Shown here piece after piece: positions 1 through 12,429 of a DNA stretch of 64,000 nt (positions are counted from its first letter, which is position 1; the number at the start of each line of letters is the position of its first letter). The DNA comes from Chalciporus piperatus (lineage: Eukaryota > Basidiomycota > Agaricomycetes > Boletales > Boletaceae). The notes under the pieces are model-generated. The model did no database searches. It was not told the origin of the DNA and saw nothing but the letters and a program-made list of their open reading frames with translations. The position numbers and the translations under genes are program-made. The stretch lies in assembly GCA_038093975.1 (NCBI GenBank), contig JBBPTG010000004.1, positions 744,001-808,000 of the forward strand, written 5' to 3'.

Positions 1-208
1 AAATATGCATCAACTCGCAGTTCTCACCGGTAGCAAGGATGCTACAATGTTGATGGGAGAGATAGAGCAGAGTATGGCAATATAGTTTTTGTATCTGTTC
101 TCCCTTGTGATATCATTGCTACGCTAAGCTCTGCAGTTAAATGTATTTGATTCAGAGACAGAAGGAATCATGCCAGAGATATCATCAAAGTGGAGAGTCC
201 CATGAGTG
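1..208. other. Left-edge non-coding flank
   Basis: This is the 3' flank of the triple G-domain gene. I see no coding signal in it. Confidence 0.5.
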
Positions 209-2346
209 CTACACATCGCTTGCAGATTCAATGCAATCTGCCACACGTTTGGCAACGTCGGGGTCCAGGTGACAACGCTGCATCAAGATGCGCGTCAGAT
301 CCCTTCCCCTCGGGAACCCAATACCTAAGAACGAGCTCAATCCCTTCAATAATCTCTCGATCCAACTCTCTAACGTCATGAAGAACTTCCCCTGGTCAGC
401 GTACTGCCAAAGAAGATCTTGAAGTATGTTTCTCGACTCAAAATACTTGGAATGGCCTTTCAGCGTCGTGATACACGCATGTCCCGAGACCGAAATCCCG
501 TTCTTTTCGAGCGTACTCGCATTGCGTGTCCACCACTCCTCCATATTCGGTTCTCGTTCTAGATGGGTAACAGCGAGAACGATCGGAACTTGCTTCTTGC
601 CCAGAATTTCGTAAAAGAGCCGATAATTGCTCTGCATCGTCGTGGTGACCCTACTCCCGCGGATACAGTAAACGAGAAGGCTGATCCCACCCGAGGCGTT
701 CAACCTTTGGATGAGTTCGGTGGCTTTCTCGATGGCGCCGATGTAGCCATCGGTACCCTTTTCGGGTTCTCCTAATCCAACGGTATCCCAGAGACGAACG
801 GTCGTGGAACCGAGTTGGAATTGATACTCTGTGGAGTCTAGGGTACATGCGACGCTGTCTGGCGAGGCAGCCGCGACCTGCCATCCCGCGAGAAGATTGA
901 CGAGCGAGCTCTTGCCTACGCCTGTCTCTCCAAAGAGTATCACGTGGAGGTCTTTCTGAGGGGTGGCACGCGGGGTGAGGGAGTGGTCGATGATAAGATC
1001 GCGTACGAGTCGTTGACACTCGTCACGACGTCCAGGTATCTCTGGGTGACAGTCGTCTGGCAACGTCGTTATGCAAGCATGACCGGCAAACGTCATGCTA
1101 GAGAGCGCATCAGAGTTGGTGGTCCACCATTGGTCCATGGAAGATACGATATCGGAGGCGGTAGATCTCGTCTCCGATTCAGTCATGACAGCAACGATAG
1201 GGATGTCGAAGGAGACCCTGTCACGAAGGGAGACGATGGTCTCGTAAGTCTGTTTCATGTTTTTCGTGACCCTGCGGCCTCCCCGCATGCAGAGTATGAT
1301 GAGGTGAACCCCGCTGCCCCTACCCAGTTCCGTAAGCAGTGACCGTAGCGCATTGTATGCGTGTCTTGGGGACACGCTTCCAGACGGACGCTCGCCGAGT
1401 CCAGGAGTATCCCAAAGACGGAACGTCTGCGTCTGCAGGAGTTTCCAATCGTGAAAGCTCGTTCCGACAGTCACAGCACGGACATCGCTCGCCACGATAG
1501 CGCTGTTTTTGTCGACGATGAGGTTGATCAACGAGCTTTTCCCAACTCCAGTCTCCCCCACGACGACGATGTTGCGAGTGAGTTTCAAAGAGGGGTTGGA
1601 CAGGCTGGTGATAACCCGTGTGTGTGTACCCGAGCGGACGAATGGAAGAGAATGATCGACAACTAGATTGCGGGCGAGTTGCTGGCATTGATCGCGACGA
1701 CCAGGCAATGGGGGATGACTGTCGTCGGCTAAGGTTGTTATGCAAGCATGACCATCGAACAGCATGTTAAAGCCAGACAGTGACTCCGAATTGCTCGACC
1801 ACCACTCCTCCATGGATGCCACGATGTCAGAAGGATCACATCTTTTCTCTAGTTCGGTGATGACTGCAACGACGGGAAGCTTGGGCGAAACGTGGTCACG
1901 GATGCGAAGGATGGTATCGTGTGTTAACTTCATGCCCTTGGTGATTCTGGCGATTCCGCGCATGCAGATTACGAGTAGGTGGACACCACCCTCTCTCTTC
2001 AGTTCCATGAGAAGCGACCGGAATGCATGTTCCGCATCTTTGGGAGAAATATTCCCGAAAGAGCCTTCACCCAGGCCAGGGGTATCCCAGAGACGAAACG
2101 AGTGCGTAGATGTCTCCCAGGGATAACAGCTCTTCCTGACGGTGACACCGAGAACATCGTTCGCGGTCGTAGCAACATCAGAGCCGATGATGAGATTGAT
2201 GAAGGAGCTCTTGCCGACTCCCGTTTCACCTGCAACAACAACGTTGCGGGATAGCTGCAGTGCAATGCTTGAGCAGCTGTCAATAATGCGCATATAGTGG
2301 GATAAGTAACATATTCTCACCTGGACGAGCTATTTGTCTTGGCCAT
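209..2346 (-). CDS. Protein with three tandem AIG1/septin-like G domains
   Basis: Two exons, 2346-2321 and 2276-209, give 697 residues; the 44-base intron has a GTGAGA donor and a GACAG acceptor. The start is the ATG at 2346, because the open frame further 5' of exon 2 lies inside the intron. The protein is three consecutive P-loop GTPase modules of about 210 residues. Each starts with the same G1 motif GETGVGKSS (residues about 25, 250 and 455) and has a G3 motif, DTPGLGE twice and DTVGLGE in the third. Each module also repeats an EEWW/DQWW/EEWW-like element and a GHACITTL element. A C-terminal tail of about 60 residues follows module 3. Family knowledge: AIG1/GIMAP-like GTPases bind GTP and often oligomerise; fungal members are mostly uncharacterised. 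Partner and role are unknown. All three modules look catalytically intact at G1 and G3. Confidence 0.85.
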
Positions 2347-2861
2347 CAAGAAGGTAATGCCAGTGGAAGTTGAGAGATTGTAGAACAAATCTTTCTGTCG
2401 AGACCTTGAGCTCGCAGATCGTGAAGGATCCTCGCCAGCTTCGATTGCGGTGCATAGGGTTGGGCAATAGACGAGGACTCATGGCTGTCTCGTGTCTGAA
2501 CTCAAGTGTTCGCCATGCTGTATTCTGCAAATGGGAAGCCATTGGATCATATGGCAATCACCTGGTGAATGGGCCAAAAGCGATCAATGGCAGATCTTGA
2601 GGGACCAAGTCTACCGCAGTCTTCGCACACTCCGACTCCGAGTGGGAGGTTCATTTGGAGTCATCCATTACATACCTTCTAGATCTAGCCCTGATGACCG
2701 ACTCGGTGTCGCGAGGCTTGATCGGAAATCTCTAGGGCTGTAGCTGGTGAATCTTGGATGTGACCGCAACAGACAAACGGAAATAGTCAATCGCTTCCTC
2801 GACGCGGAAGCTTTTCCTGAGCATCAATTGCTCCCCCACGCACACCCCACTCTCAGTCTTC
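2347..2861. other. Divergent intergenic region
   Basis: It holds the 5' regions of the triple G-domain gene (leftward) and the first thioesterase gene (rightward). Short frames here have no family signal. A C-rich, CAC-rich stretch lies directly before the thioesterase start. Confidence 0.5.
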
Positions 2862-3703
2862 ATGGACAACAGAGAAGGGCTCGACGCCTCCTCCATAGGC
2901 GGAAACGCCCCTCCAGAACTCAAACAAGCCCTCCTCGATCTCATAGCCCACGACGGCAACTTCAGCAGAACCAAAGGCATACGAGGCTTCGAACCCGAAA
3001 TAGCGTCTCGTATCGAATACACCGAAATATCCATCTTGCGAAAAGCGGAGGAACCGGAAAAGCTGGAGGGGAGGGTCGTGTGTGAGATAACTGTCGACGA
3101 AGGTGCAGTGTCTTTGAGTCTTTCTTTGCATTCTGGTCGTTCTGCTGGGTATTGACACTCGTTCTATCATGACATGGATGATATCACATGGGTGCCTTCT
3201 TCCTTACACTGGCAATAGATATGTTGAACGGACGTGGAACGCTTCATGGAGCTTGCTCGGCTTTGTTCATAGACAAGTATGTCCGAGCGTCCTTATTTCC
3301 CCTGCGCATTACTTATCCCTGAGACCCACCAGCTGCTCGACGATGCCCATCGCTCTTCTCAGCCTTGCAACGACAGGTAAAGGCGACCTGGGAGTTTCAC
3401 AGTCCATTAATATATTATACCATGCACCCGCCGTGACGTACGTCTCCTACTTCATAATATACTTTACTGGTTTGATGATTGACGCTGTAATTTAGTGGCG
3501 ACAGGTTGCGTATCGTGAGCACGACGATATCCCTTGGCAGCCGTGCTCTATCATCCCGTTGTGAGGTACGTATCTTATATATGACGACTCGAGCGTATCC
3601 TCATGCTCCCCAGATCTGGAACATCACTGGACACAGGCTGGTTTCGTCTGGTGTACAAACCAAAATGATCGCATCGGCCCCACGTACCTCGAGTAAACTT
3701 TGA
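2862..3703 (+). CDS. Hotdog-fold thioesterase, PaaI/ACOT13-like (copy 1)
   Basis: Five exons (2862-3102, 3219-3276, 3333-3437, 3496-3565, 3614-3703) give 187 residues. The core carries the hotdog-thioesterase signature NGRGTLHGACSALFID followed by CSTMPIALLSL and SQSINILYHAPAV, matching acyl-CoA thioesterase 13/PaaI-type proteins that hydrolyse acyl-CoA thioesters. The HGAC segment is the usual active-site helix start. A second copy lies at 13873-14902 on the same strand; exons 2, 3 and 4 here (58, 105 and 70 bases) equal exons 3, 4 and 5 there, so the two are duplicates. The substrate cannot be read from sequence. The first ~80 residues are less conserved between the copies, and the donor of exon 1 (GTGCAG) is weaker than the others. 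Confidence 0.85.
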
Positions 3704-4018
3704 TCAAATACATTTATATCGCCGAGAAAATAGAATTTCCATGAACCGCACGGAAGTATAACCAACTACATACACGCGTTCGCAGTACCTGCGAGAAACT
3801 TTAAAGGAGTGTGTATCGACGGGTATCCGCAAGAAAACAATGGAAGATCAATGAATGCAAGGAACATCATAGGTTGAGTTTAATAAATATGAACGCAAAC
3901 CAAAACCAAAAAAAATGAGTGTGATGTTCGAGTCCGACGAGCTCGACGAAAAAGATGGTCAAGCAGATACCTACCTCATATCCAACGCAACGATCTCTAA
4001 CCCCCCTTTCTCCTTCAA
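3704..4018. other. Convergent 3' intergenic region
   Basis: This lies between the ends of the thioesterase gene and the Boi-like gene, which converge here. It is AT-rich around 3880-3915. I see no gene. Confidence 0.5.
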
Positions 4019-7000
4019 TTACCTCCATGTCGAAGTGCTCACAAAAGGACCACCCTGGACTGCTCCTACTCCTATGCTCTTCACGATCTCTTTCCGCCTG
4101 TCTTCCCAATTTTTGAGCGCTTTGAGCAGTTGCACGATTTTATCCCGCTTGCCCTGCCGAACGTCATTGATACTAACAGATCCCATCTTCACATCATTGT
4201 CGAGGAGGAAGTCGAATAATCGGAATAGACCATCGAGTTTATCATCATTGGGTCCGGAGGGGAACGCTGAGTCGGGAATAGGAGGGGTGGCAGGCTTGCT
4301 CATCAGGTCTTCCGAAAGGCGAAGGATGGCAAGCCCGCCAAATAGAGATCCCGACGTGGGATCAACAACTTGCAGGGATCTTGGCAGATGCGAGTTTGCC
4401 CATTCGATGAGGTTGGTGTCGACGTTCTGTACAAGGCGACGTCGTGAGCATGCCGTACACTCAAGGATGGAGAAAAGTAGGGGGAGCGTACCTCCAACAT
4501 ACTATTCGCAGATACGCTTGCTCGACGTGCTTCTCTCGACGGTCGGGGTGGCGCATTCTTTGGGCTCTTCGCAGTCGCTGCCTCATGGCCATCCTCGCTC
4601 TCTTCGGTGGCAATGGGTTGATTCGAGAAGAACGACTCGAGTCTGACTCGTTCGCTTTCCTGAGCATCATCGATGCGGTGACCATTGTCCGCTGATGGCA
4701 GCCCCATCAGAATTCGGGCATCGCGTGTCGAGAGTTGATTGGGATTTTCCCGCCTCAGAGCCTTTTGTGTGGCAGCTCGGGCAGTAGGCGAAGGCGGTCT
4801 CGGGGCTGGGTTCATCGCTTGCGCCACGGTCAGCGGGATCGTAGGAATGTTCACTGATGACACCACGGGCTCTGATAAAGCAAGTGAGCATTGCGCCCAC
4901 TAGAACATAGGAGAGCCGACATACTGGAGTAATCCCTGCCAATAGTTGCCTTCATAATTGCTTTCATCCACTCACGGACGACGACTTGCTCGTCGTGACT
5001 GAAGAAGTGTGTCTTATCAGTCTCATGGACGATTCGGAATCCGTAGCGACCAGGATCAATGTTCTCGTCCGCAACGACCTTGTACCCCACGATGTTGACG
5101 TAGCCTTTTATCTTCATCTCCTGCACCACGAAAACAAGAATGAGCAGTGCCGGCAGAACACACTCAAACTGACTTACCGTCCTACTGTTGCTCCGTAGAA
5201 TGTACAGATGAGGTCCCTTGATGATGAAGTACCGCAGCTTCCAAGAATTATAGTGATCACCCTTCTTGCGCATCCATCCCTGATGATCAGGCTGTCCAAT
5301 CTGCTCAATGATACTCTTCCCAGGTTTGAGCGAATTCGGTCCACGCGCTCCTCCCTGAGGTGTCTTTGTCTGCTTGCGAAGAGCCTCGGGTTCCTTCAGT
5401 GCTAACGGTTTGATTTTCGGCGTTGTCTTCTCTAGGTCTAAGGACCTCTCTCGTTCTCTTTCCTTCTTGAAATCCTTGGGGCTACTCATCGAACCATCGG
5501 ACGTCGAAGGACGTCCGGACGATTTCCTGGAGCTATAAAGCCTCGACAGGCTCAACGTCGACGTCTTCTCCGAAGGACTGCTCTCCTCCAGCAACGTTCT
5601 AGAATACCCAATCAAAATTTTCAGTCCTCTACCAGAACAAGACATTGGAAACGTACGAGGTAACCCTAGGAGCTGGCTTCCTCGATTTGCCCAGCGGCGT
5701 TGGGAACGTACCACCGAACAAACTATGCCTCTCCGTTCCCTTGTGTCCAATCTCTGCACCGCGCTTGCCACGACGAGCCACGCTCGAATCATCCTGGACC
5801 TCGCGTTTCCTGGGACGGGGAGATGCTGTCACAGACGCTGATGCAGGTGTCAACGTTTCTTTAGCATCATTCGCGGTCTCGGATTTCTCCTTATTCCAAG
5901 AAGAAGAGGACTCGACCGAACGACCGAAGAGACGGCGACGTTGCTGTTTAGCAGTAGACTGAGGAGTCTCACCCTTGTTGGATAACTCATGAGCGTCAAA
6001 CAAAAACTCAACAATCAATCAAGCACCTACCTCACTCTGGGCACCACGGTCCTCTTCAGCAATCTCGCCCTGATCCTGGGTTTTTGCTGTAGCAAGTGCA
6101 TCGTCACTTCCAGAGGGAGGAAGTTTGGGCGACGCCAATGCCCCAAGACCGAGTCCTACTACACCGAGCATGCCTGCCATTTCGATCCCAGCAGCAACGC
6201 TCGCTCCTTCACCAGAGACTCCACCGTTCAGACTAATCCCTGCGCTCGACATACTCGACACTCTCTTCGGGATGAGAGGACTTGGGAACAGCTCCGCCCT
6301 TGGACTTTCCATATTCCCGTTCCCATGTAATGGTCCGTTCACTGCAGATCCCATGCTCGCGAACATCGGACTGTTCAGTGAATGTTGGGTTGACCCACTA
6401 GGTGAATGGGCGTATGTGAAAGATTGAGAGACGGAGCGGGCGATAGATTGTGGGTGATGAAGTTGTTGGTCAGGTAGAATGATCGAAGGAGGACGACGAA
6501 GCTCAGCAATAGCGTTCGCAATGCGCATACGTTTTCCAAAAGCGACGATACCGATCTCGGCCTTAAGAAGATTAATATCAAGCTCGAGGAGGACATCTCC
6601 AGTAATTTCTTGTTCTGAAGAAAAGCGGGTTAACTTTGGGAGAGTAGGTCAGTTACCCATGAGAGGACGAACCAATAAATTTCTCATAAACATCGGGACC
6701 AAATCCTTTCGATTTTAACCATTCGACGACCTCATCAACGGTCCATTCCGAAGCTGGTGTCTTCGACACTTCAGCCACAGAACTGGTAGGTGGCGAATGC
6801 GCACGGATACCGGGAACCCAGCTGGCGGATGATATGCTAGTTTGTTGAGATGTCTGCCGGGAGTGTCGAGTACCGGACGCAGTGAGGGCCGGAGATGGAA
6901 GAGATGCGGGGATGTCGCGGACTACGCTGGGAGTGGGGGTGGCGCGGAAACGGGCAGCTGGTTCAGGGGAACTAGTCACGGGAATCATTGGCATGGTGAC

Positions 7001-8183
7001 TGGCACTTTGGGGACGGGTGCCACGATGACCATGGTATTGGGCGTCGTTGGAGTTGGAAGCAGCTGAGGCGAACGTTTCGCGTCGGAGATTGGAGAACGT
7101 GTGGACCTCGGCGGAGGATTAGCGGAGGTAAACGAAGTCTGATTCGCCATCGCAGTTCGGTCCCCAGATTCGTCGGCAGGAGACGAACAATCATCATCAT
7201 TGGGAAGAATGGCGGAAGAGGTTTCATTCGAGTTACTGCGTCTGGGGTAGTTTCGCCGCGCTTCCTCTTCTTCTTCTTCCTCAGGGATATGCGGATGGTC
7301 ATGCGTGAAATGCATGTGCTGCATGTGATGGAAGGCAGAGTCATCTTCTTCGGCATCGCTCTCGTCACTCAGCTCCACATCGATGGGGGGTGCACTCGTC
7401 CGAACATGCGTTTCTTCGGCTTCCGCAGCAGCTTGCGCTTCCACAACCTTGCGAGCTTGTTCGGCAAGCTTGTCTCGTGCGCTGCGATGCCATCCTTCCC
7501 CGATTTCTCCGTCAGTCTCCGTTCCGTCCGTTTCCCGATCGGTGTCGCCGTCACGGGAACTTGAAAAGCTAAAACTTTGTGCACCGTCTCGGTCGTTGCT
7601 TCCGAGCTGCTCGATGGCCTTCTGGACGTCGGTCATTGTAGCTTTCATCATTTCTCCTTCTGCATTGTCTGGATCCCCAGTAGCCATGCCAATCCTGGCG
7701 TCGGCATCGGCATCCGGGAGGGAGGTTGTATCGGGTTCTTCATTAAGACCACCGGGGGAGTCGGATGGGATTGTTATGGGTTCGCCGGAAGAAGCAGAAG
7801 TGGATGGAGAAAGGGCAGTGAGAGGCGGCGCCGGGGTCGTGTAGCTCTGAGGAAATAACCCAATTTTCCCCGCAAGGTTACGGCCCTTGAAACGGAAGAA
7901 CGGTAAGCAAAGAATGAACGGCGACATCGTTCAATAGGAACGTGGGCAAGACATGAGCGACGACGTGGCGGTAAGTGAGTGCATACCGTAGGCCATGCTT
8001 CCGTTGGACGAGCAACACGAGTCGCATGAAATGAAATGGGTGTGTGTGATCGCTCACCTGCCACCATCCGTCGTTGTACTGGTCATCTTTCTCGATGATT
8101 TCGATGCGTTGCCCAGCCTTGAAGGCTACTTCGTCCTCATGGTCTGGTGTGAAGTCGTGGAGAGCATAGACATACTCTGGCAT
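4019..8183 (-). CDS. Boi1/Boi2/Pob1-type polarity scaffold, SH3-SAM-PH-CH
   Basis: Eight exons (8183-8058, 7885-6673, 6614-6031, 5985-5657, 5598-5178, 5120-4925, 4871-4492, 4426-4019) give 1,218 residues. Residues about 1-58 are an SH3 domain (ALHDF, DGWWQ, GLFPQSY). Residues about 423-490 are a SAM domain (WTVDEVVEWLKSKGFG ... LLKAEIGIVAFGKRMRI), split by intron 2. Residues about 850-952 are a PH domain (GWMRKKG...WKLRYFIIKG ... REWMKAI). The last ~135 residues read as a calponin-homology-like domain (NLIEWANSHLP ... LDGLFRLFDFL ... LKALKNWEDR). Between them are long Ser/Pro/acidic, disordered stretches. Yeast Boi1/2 and fission-yeast Pob1 act at sites of polarised growth, linking Cdc42 signalling and exocytosis; the role here is inferred. 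Intron 1 is unusually long (172 bases), but the joined SH3 sequence is seamless. Confidence 0.9.
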
Positions 8184-8647
8184 GGTGGACGGTGCTACAG
8201 AGTGAGGCAAAGTCAAGCGGGAGGCCAAGATGAATGTGGTGTCAGAAACAGACCTGAACTGTGCAACTGTCAGACTTATAGATGGATATGATGTACCTGG
8301 AATAAAGTTGGGCACAAAAATTGTTAGCGAGAGGATGCTCAGCGAATGCTCAGGTGAGATATCTCGTGACCCTGTACGGTGTCGAGATTCTCAGCTGGCA
8401 ACGTGCTCCTCGTCGTCGGCGTTCAGCTGGACTGCGCCCGCGCCAATTTCACGGAAGCAAGCGGCCAGGCTAGTTCACCCGCGTTTGGTAAACCAGCTCG
8501 TGCACTGGCTGGGACCCGATTAGATACTAGCCAAGTATTAGGCTATCACTATTAGATCACTTCCATCCAACTTCTATCGTACATCCTCGCAATGACTATA
8601 AGACGTCTAAGTAGGAAAAGCCAGACACGCCGCGTTCCACGACTAAC
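8184..8647. promoter_or_regulatory. Divergent promoter region (Boi-like / ITPase)
   Basis: These 464 bases separate two divergent start codons and must hold both promoters. No clear TATA box or conserved motif was recognised, and no coding frame is convincing. Confidence 0.45.
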
Positions 8648-9441
8648 ATGCCTCTCTTAGCATTCGTTACTGGAAATGCAAACAAGTTGAGGGAAACAAG
8701 GGACATCCTTTCTCAAGGTTTACCGATCGAAATCAAATCACAAGATCTTGAGAGCAAGTTGGCCCTCTCATATACCTGTAAATGCACGAAATTGATATGA
8801 TCTCTCATTAGTACCTGAGTTGCAAGGAACCACACAGGAAATTGCTAAAGAAAAGTGTCGACGCGCAGCTGAGCAGGTGGGTCCCTGTTCAAGGGAGTGG
8901 CGATCCATCACCCACTTGAGATCGACAGCTTGGACATGCATGCATCACAGAGGATACTGCTCTCTGTTACGAGGCCCTCGGTGGCCTTCCTGGACCATAC
9001 ATCAAGCATTTCTTGAAGACACTTGGACATGAAGGTTCGTTTCATGTTCAGGATTCGCGAACCATGGTCTCTAAGCTTCTTGCCAGGTTTAAACAACCTT
9101 CTTGTCGGCTTTTCGACGAAAGACGCGTATGCGCTGTGCACATTCGCGTATAGTGCAGGTCCTGGCTCAGAGCCCATTCTGTTTGAAGGCAGGACCGATG
9201 GCACAATTGTACCTGCGCGTGGGCCTCCAACATTCGGCTGGGACCCTGTATTCGAACCGAAAGGGTTCGACAAGACGTGAGTTCTCGGTTGCAATCTTGC
9301 TTTCGTAGCTTACTGAATTGGCTTGGAAGCTACGCGGAGATGGCCAAGGAGGAGAAGAACATGATCTCCCACAGATTTCGGGCTTTAGATAAACTCAGAG
9401 CGTACCTCACTTCCCTGCCCACAGACTCTACAGAAGCTTAA
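8648..9441 (+). CDS. HAM1: Inosine triphosphate pyrophosphatase (ITPase, Ham1 family)
   Basis: Five exons (8648-8753, 8812-8876, 8929-9034, 9087-9276, 9330-9441) give 192 residues, the normal length for eukaryotic ITPases. The N-terminus has the TGNANKLRE nucleotide-binding motif. Next come [15 protein letters not shown], the catalytic ITEDTAL segment with metal-binding acidic residues (about 63-69), [10 protein letters not shown], the [10 protein letters not shown] loop and a C-terminal [10 protein letters not shown] helix. The enzyme cleaves ITP, dITP and XTP to the monophosphate, keeping deaminated purines out of nucleic acids; it is cytosolic. Intron 1 uses a GC donor (GCAAGT at 8754). 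The nearest GT donor would bring a stop into frame, while the GC site restores the conserved DLE-IPELQG junction. The next gene starts about 280 bases downstream. Confidence 0.95.
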
Positions 9442-9723
9442 GCTAGGCAACATTCGTGTATTGTTAGATCGTTAGTACTCTTATCTTCCGGCAAATAATT
9501 GGAATGCCGATATCCGATATCCGATTACAACTTTTCTATGTGGACAGATGTAGACCATACGAGCTTCACCAATCCGTTGGTTTCCCTTCATTTCTTCTGC
9601 GCGTACGTTTGATTACAAGTCCAACAAAATATCGGATCAGTCGCCCCCGAGCTGACTTCGTGGCAGCTGAAAAATCGCGGATACACTGCAGAACAACTTA
9701 CCTTAACTGCAGGCATCACTCAG

Positions 9724-12292
9724 ATGTCTATACACACTCCGAGGAAGAAAGCTCGAATACACTTCGATGCCGACGAGGATCTCAAAAAGCCAAAAACCAC
9801 CACCACCGGCAGCCCCCTCCAAAAACAGCGCGAGCAGCTCCCGATAGCCAGAGGTGCGTTCTTCTCACCAACTCAGTCGCTACACGAATCTCACAAGTGT
9901 TACAGGGAAGGCTGCTCTCATTCGCGAAATCCGCGAGAACGATGTCACCATTCTTCTTGGTGAAACGGGTTCAGGAAAGACAACTCGTACGTTTTCAAAG
10001 CGTCTGCTTTCCTCTCCGTGATACACCTTCTCACCAGACCCCTGAAGCACAGAGGTCCCACAGTATGTCCTCGAGGCAGGACTCACGGGGAATGGCATGA
10101 TTGCCATCACGCAACCTCGTCGTGTTGCAGCTACCTCACTCGCTGCACGCGTTGCCGCCGAGCAGAATGTCTCCCTTGGTGGATTGGTCGGTTATTCCGT
10201 TCGGTTCGACGAATCTTGTGGTCCCAAGACGAAGATAAAATATGTCAGTGATGGTATGCTCGTTCGAGAGCTACTGTCAGATCCGTTGTTGTCTCGTTAC
10301 AGTGTCATTATCCTTGACGAGGCACATGAACGGACGCTGCGAACGGATTTCTTAATTGCAAATCTCAGGACGATACTAGCGAAGAGGAACGAAGTCAGCG
10401 ACAAGAAGGGCAAAGGAAAGAGCCCCGCGTCGGAATCTAACCCACTGAAGCTCATCATCATGAGTGCTACCCTCGACGCTGAAAAGTTTAGCCGCTTTTT
10501 CAACAAGTTGGTTCTATTGACTTCGCCATATTCTCACCGCACTCACAAGCGTTTAGTGCTCGAATATTGTACGTCAAGGGTCGTCAACACCCTGTCAAGA
10601 TATTCCACACCCTTATCGGCCAAACAGACTACATCGACGCCGCACTGCGGACATTCTTCCAGATCCACGTCGACCAACCACCAGGAGACGTCCTGATATT
10701 CCTTCCAGGTACAGTTATCCTGTTATAGAACTTCTTCGTTTCTGCTAGAGCCTAACATCATCTGTGAATAGGCCAAGAAGACATCGAAAGTCTGGGAAAA
10801 TCCATTCAACTATATGCCAAACGGCTCCCTGTAGAGCGCATGGGCGTATGTTCTTCTGACGATGATGAATATCACGATTAGGTACTGACCGTCACCGCTC
10901 GTAGGTTCTGATATGTCCAATGTATGCGTCTCTACCACCTCCTCTACAAGCAAAAATATTCTTCTCGACACCATCTAATACCCGGAAATGTATATTGGCG
11001 ACGAACGTCGCTGAGACGTCCATCACGATACCTGGTATCAAGTACGTGATCGATACCGGAAAATGCAAGGAGAAGAGATTCATGTCAGCAAAAACCGGAG
11101 GTGGTGAGGACTGTGTCCGTCTCTGCGTCATATGATGCTCAATGATTGACATATAGGATTTGATACTCTTCTTACCCGTGACATCACAAAATCATCCGCC
11201 ATGCAGCGCGCTGGTCGTGCAGGCCGTGAGGTGCGTAACATCGTCTGCTGTTTCGTGTAGTTGCCACTGACAGAGACTAGGGTCCTGGATTCTGCTTTCG
11301 CCTGTACACCGAGGACGCCTTTAACGCCCTTGGAGTTTCTGCAGAACCCGAGATCCGCCGTTGTAGTTTAACACAAAGCATGTTACAGCTCAAATGTCTT
11401 GGCCAAGACTTCGAGGCATTGGAATTTATGGACCCACCAGACCACGATTCTAGTACGTCTTATCCATAACGCACTCGAATGCTCTCTGATATTCTCGGAA
11501 AATTAGTGCATCATTCTCTAAAAACACTATGGCTGTTGGGCGCTCTGGATAATTCCGGGGCAGTGACGACCCTTGGTCGCCAGATGGCGGCGTTCCCCAT
11601 CGAGCCCTACCTAGCCCGCGTCGTCCTCGCTTCCAAAGGACACGGCTGTACGTCTGAAGTAATCGACATCGTCTCCTTGCTATCTTCGTCATCCAAACTC
11701 TTCGTTGACATATTGGACAAACGAGATGCCATCGCAGACGCCCGCCGCAAATTTCGGCATCCGAGCGGAGACCATCTTACCATGCTCAACGCCCTTCGTG
11801 CTTACCAAGAAATTGCTGCAAGCGAAAGTAAAGGCGAGCGGAAGGAATGGTGTAGACAACACTCCCTGAATGAGCGAACGTTCACGGAGGCAATCAAAAT
11901 CCGGGATCAACTGAGGGTGACCTGTCAGAGGGTGGCATTGGACTGGAGGTCCTCGAGAAGCGATATGGAAGAGCCCGTGCTGAGGTGTTTTACTTCTGGG
12001 TTGTTCCAGCAAAGTGCGCTGTTACAGCCTGACGGATCGTATAAGCAGTTGGTGGGGCAGTCTATTGTTAAAATCCACCCTGGGTCAACGTTGTGCGACA
12101 AGAAGGTGCCAGCGATTATATTCGATGAGCTGGTACGCCCATATATCTTTTCTCTTGACTCGCATGGGCTTATATATGCTTTTACAGGTGTATACGAGTC
12201 AGGTTTATGCACGAGGAGTGTCCTCCGTTCCTAGAGGTTTCTTCACCAACGTCACGCCAACATTGACGAACGGACCCACGAACAGTAGATGA
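9724..12292 (+). CDS. DHX33: DEAH-box RNA helicase, DHX33/Dhr2-like
   Basis: Ten exons (9724-9853, 9906-9986, 10053-10506, 10557-10708, 10772-10845, 10905-11103, 11157-11230, 11281-11452, 11507-12132, 12188-12292) give 688 residues. Motif I is GETGSGKTT (about 62-70), Ia TQPRRVAA, motif II DEAH (159-162), motif III SAT, then [10 protein letters not shown] and motif [10 protein letters not shown]. The HA2/OB-fold part follows ([21 protein letters not shown], the [10 protein letters not shown] segment, [11 protein letters not shown], ...HPGSTL). The short N-terminal tail and the strong likeness to DHX33 in the [11 protein letters not shown] and VYTSQVY regions favour the DHX33/Dhr2 branch over the spliceosomal Prp2/16/22/43 helicases. 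Expected role: ATP-dependent RNA unwinding in ribosome biogenesis, in the nucleolus (family inference). Confidence 0.93.
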
Positions 12293-12429
12293 TAGAATTT
12301 TGAAGGTTGTTGTATACCAGATAAACGCATTCTTCATCTAATCTACTCTGTAGCCAGTACAGAACCGATCGAGTCTCTGGTAAATAACAAACGAATATGA
12401 GTGCAAAGGATTGACCGGGAGTCCTCAAC

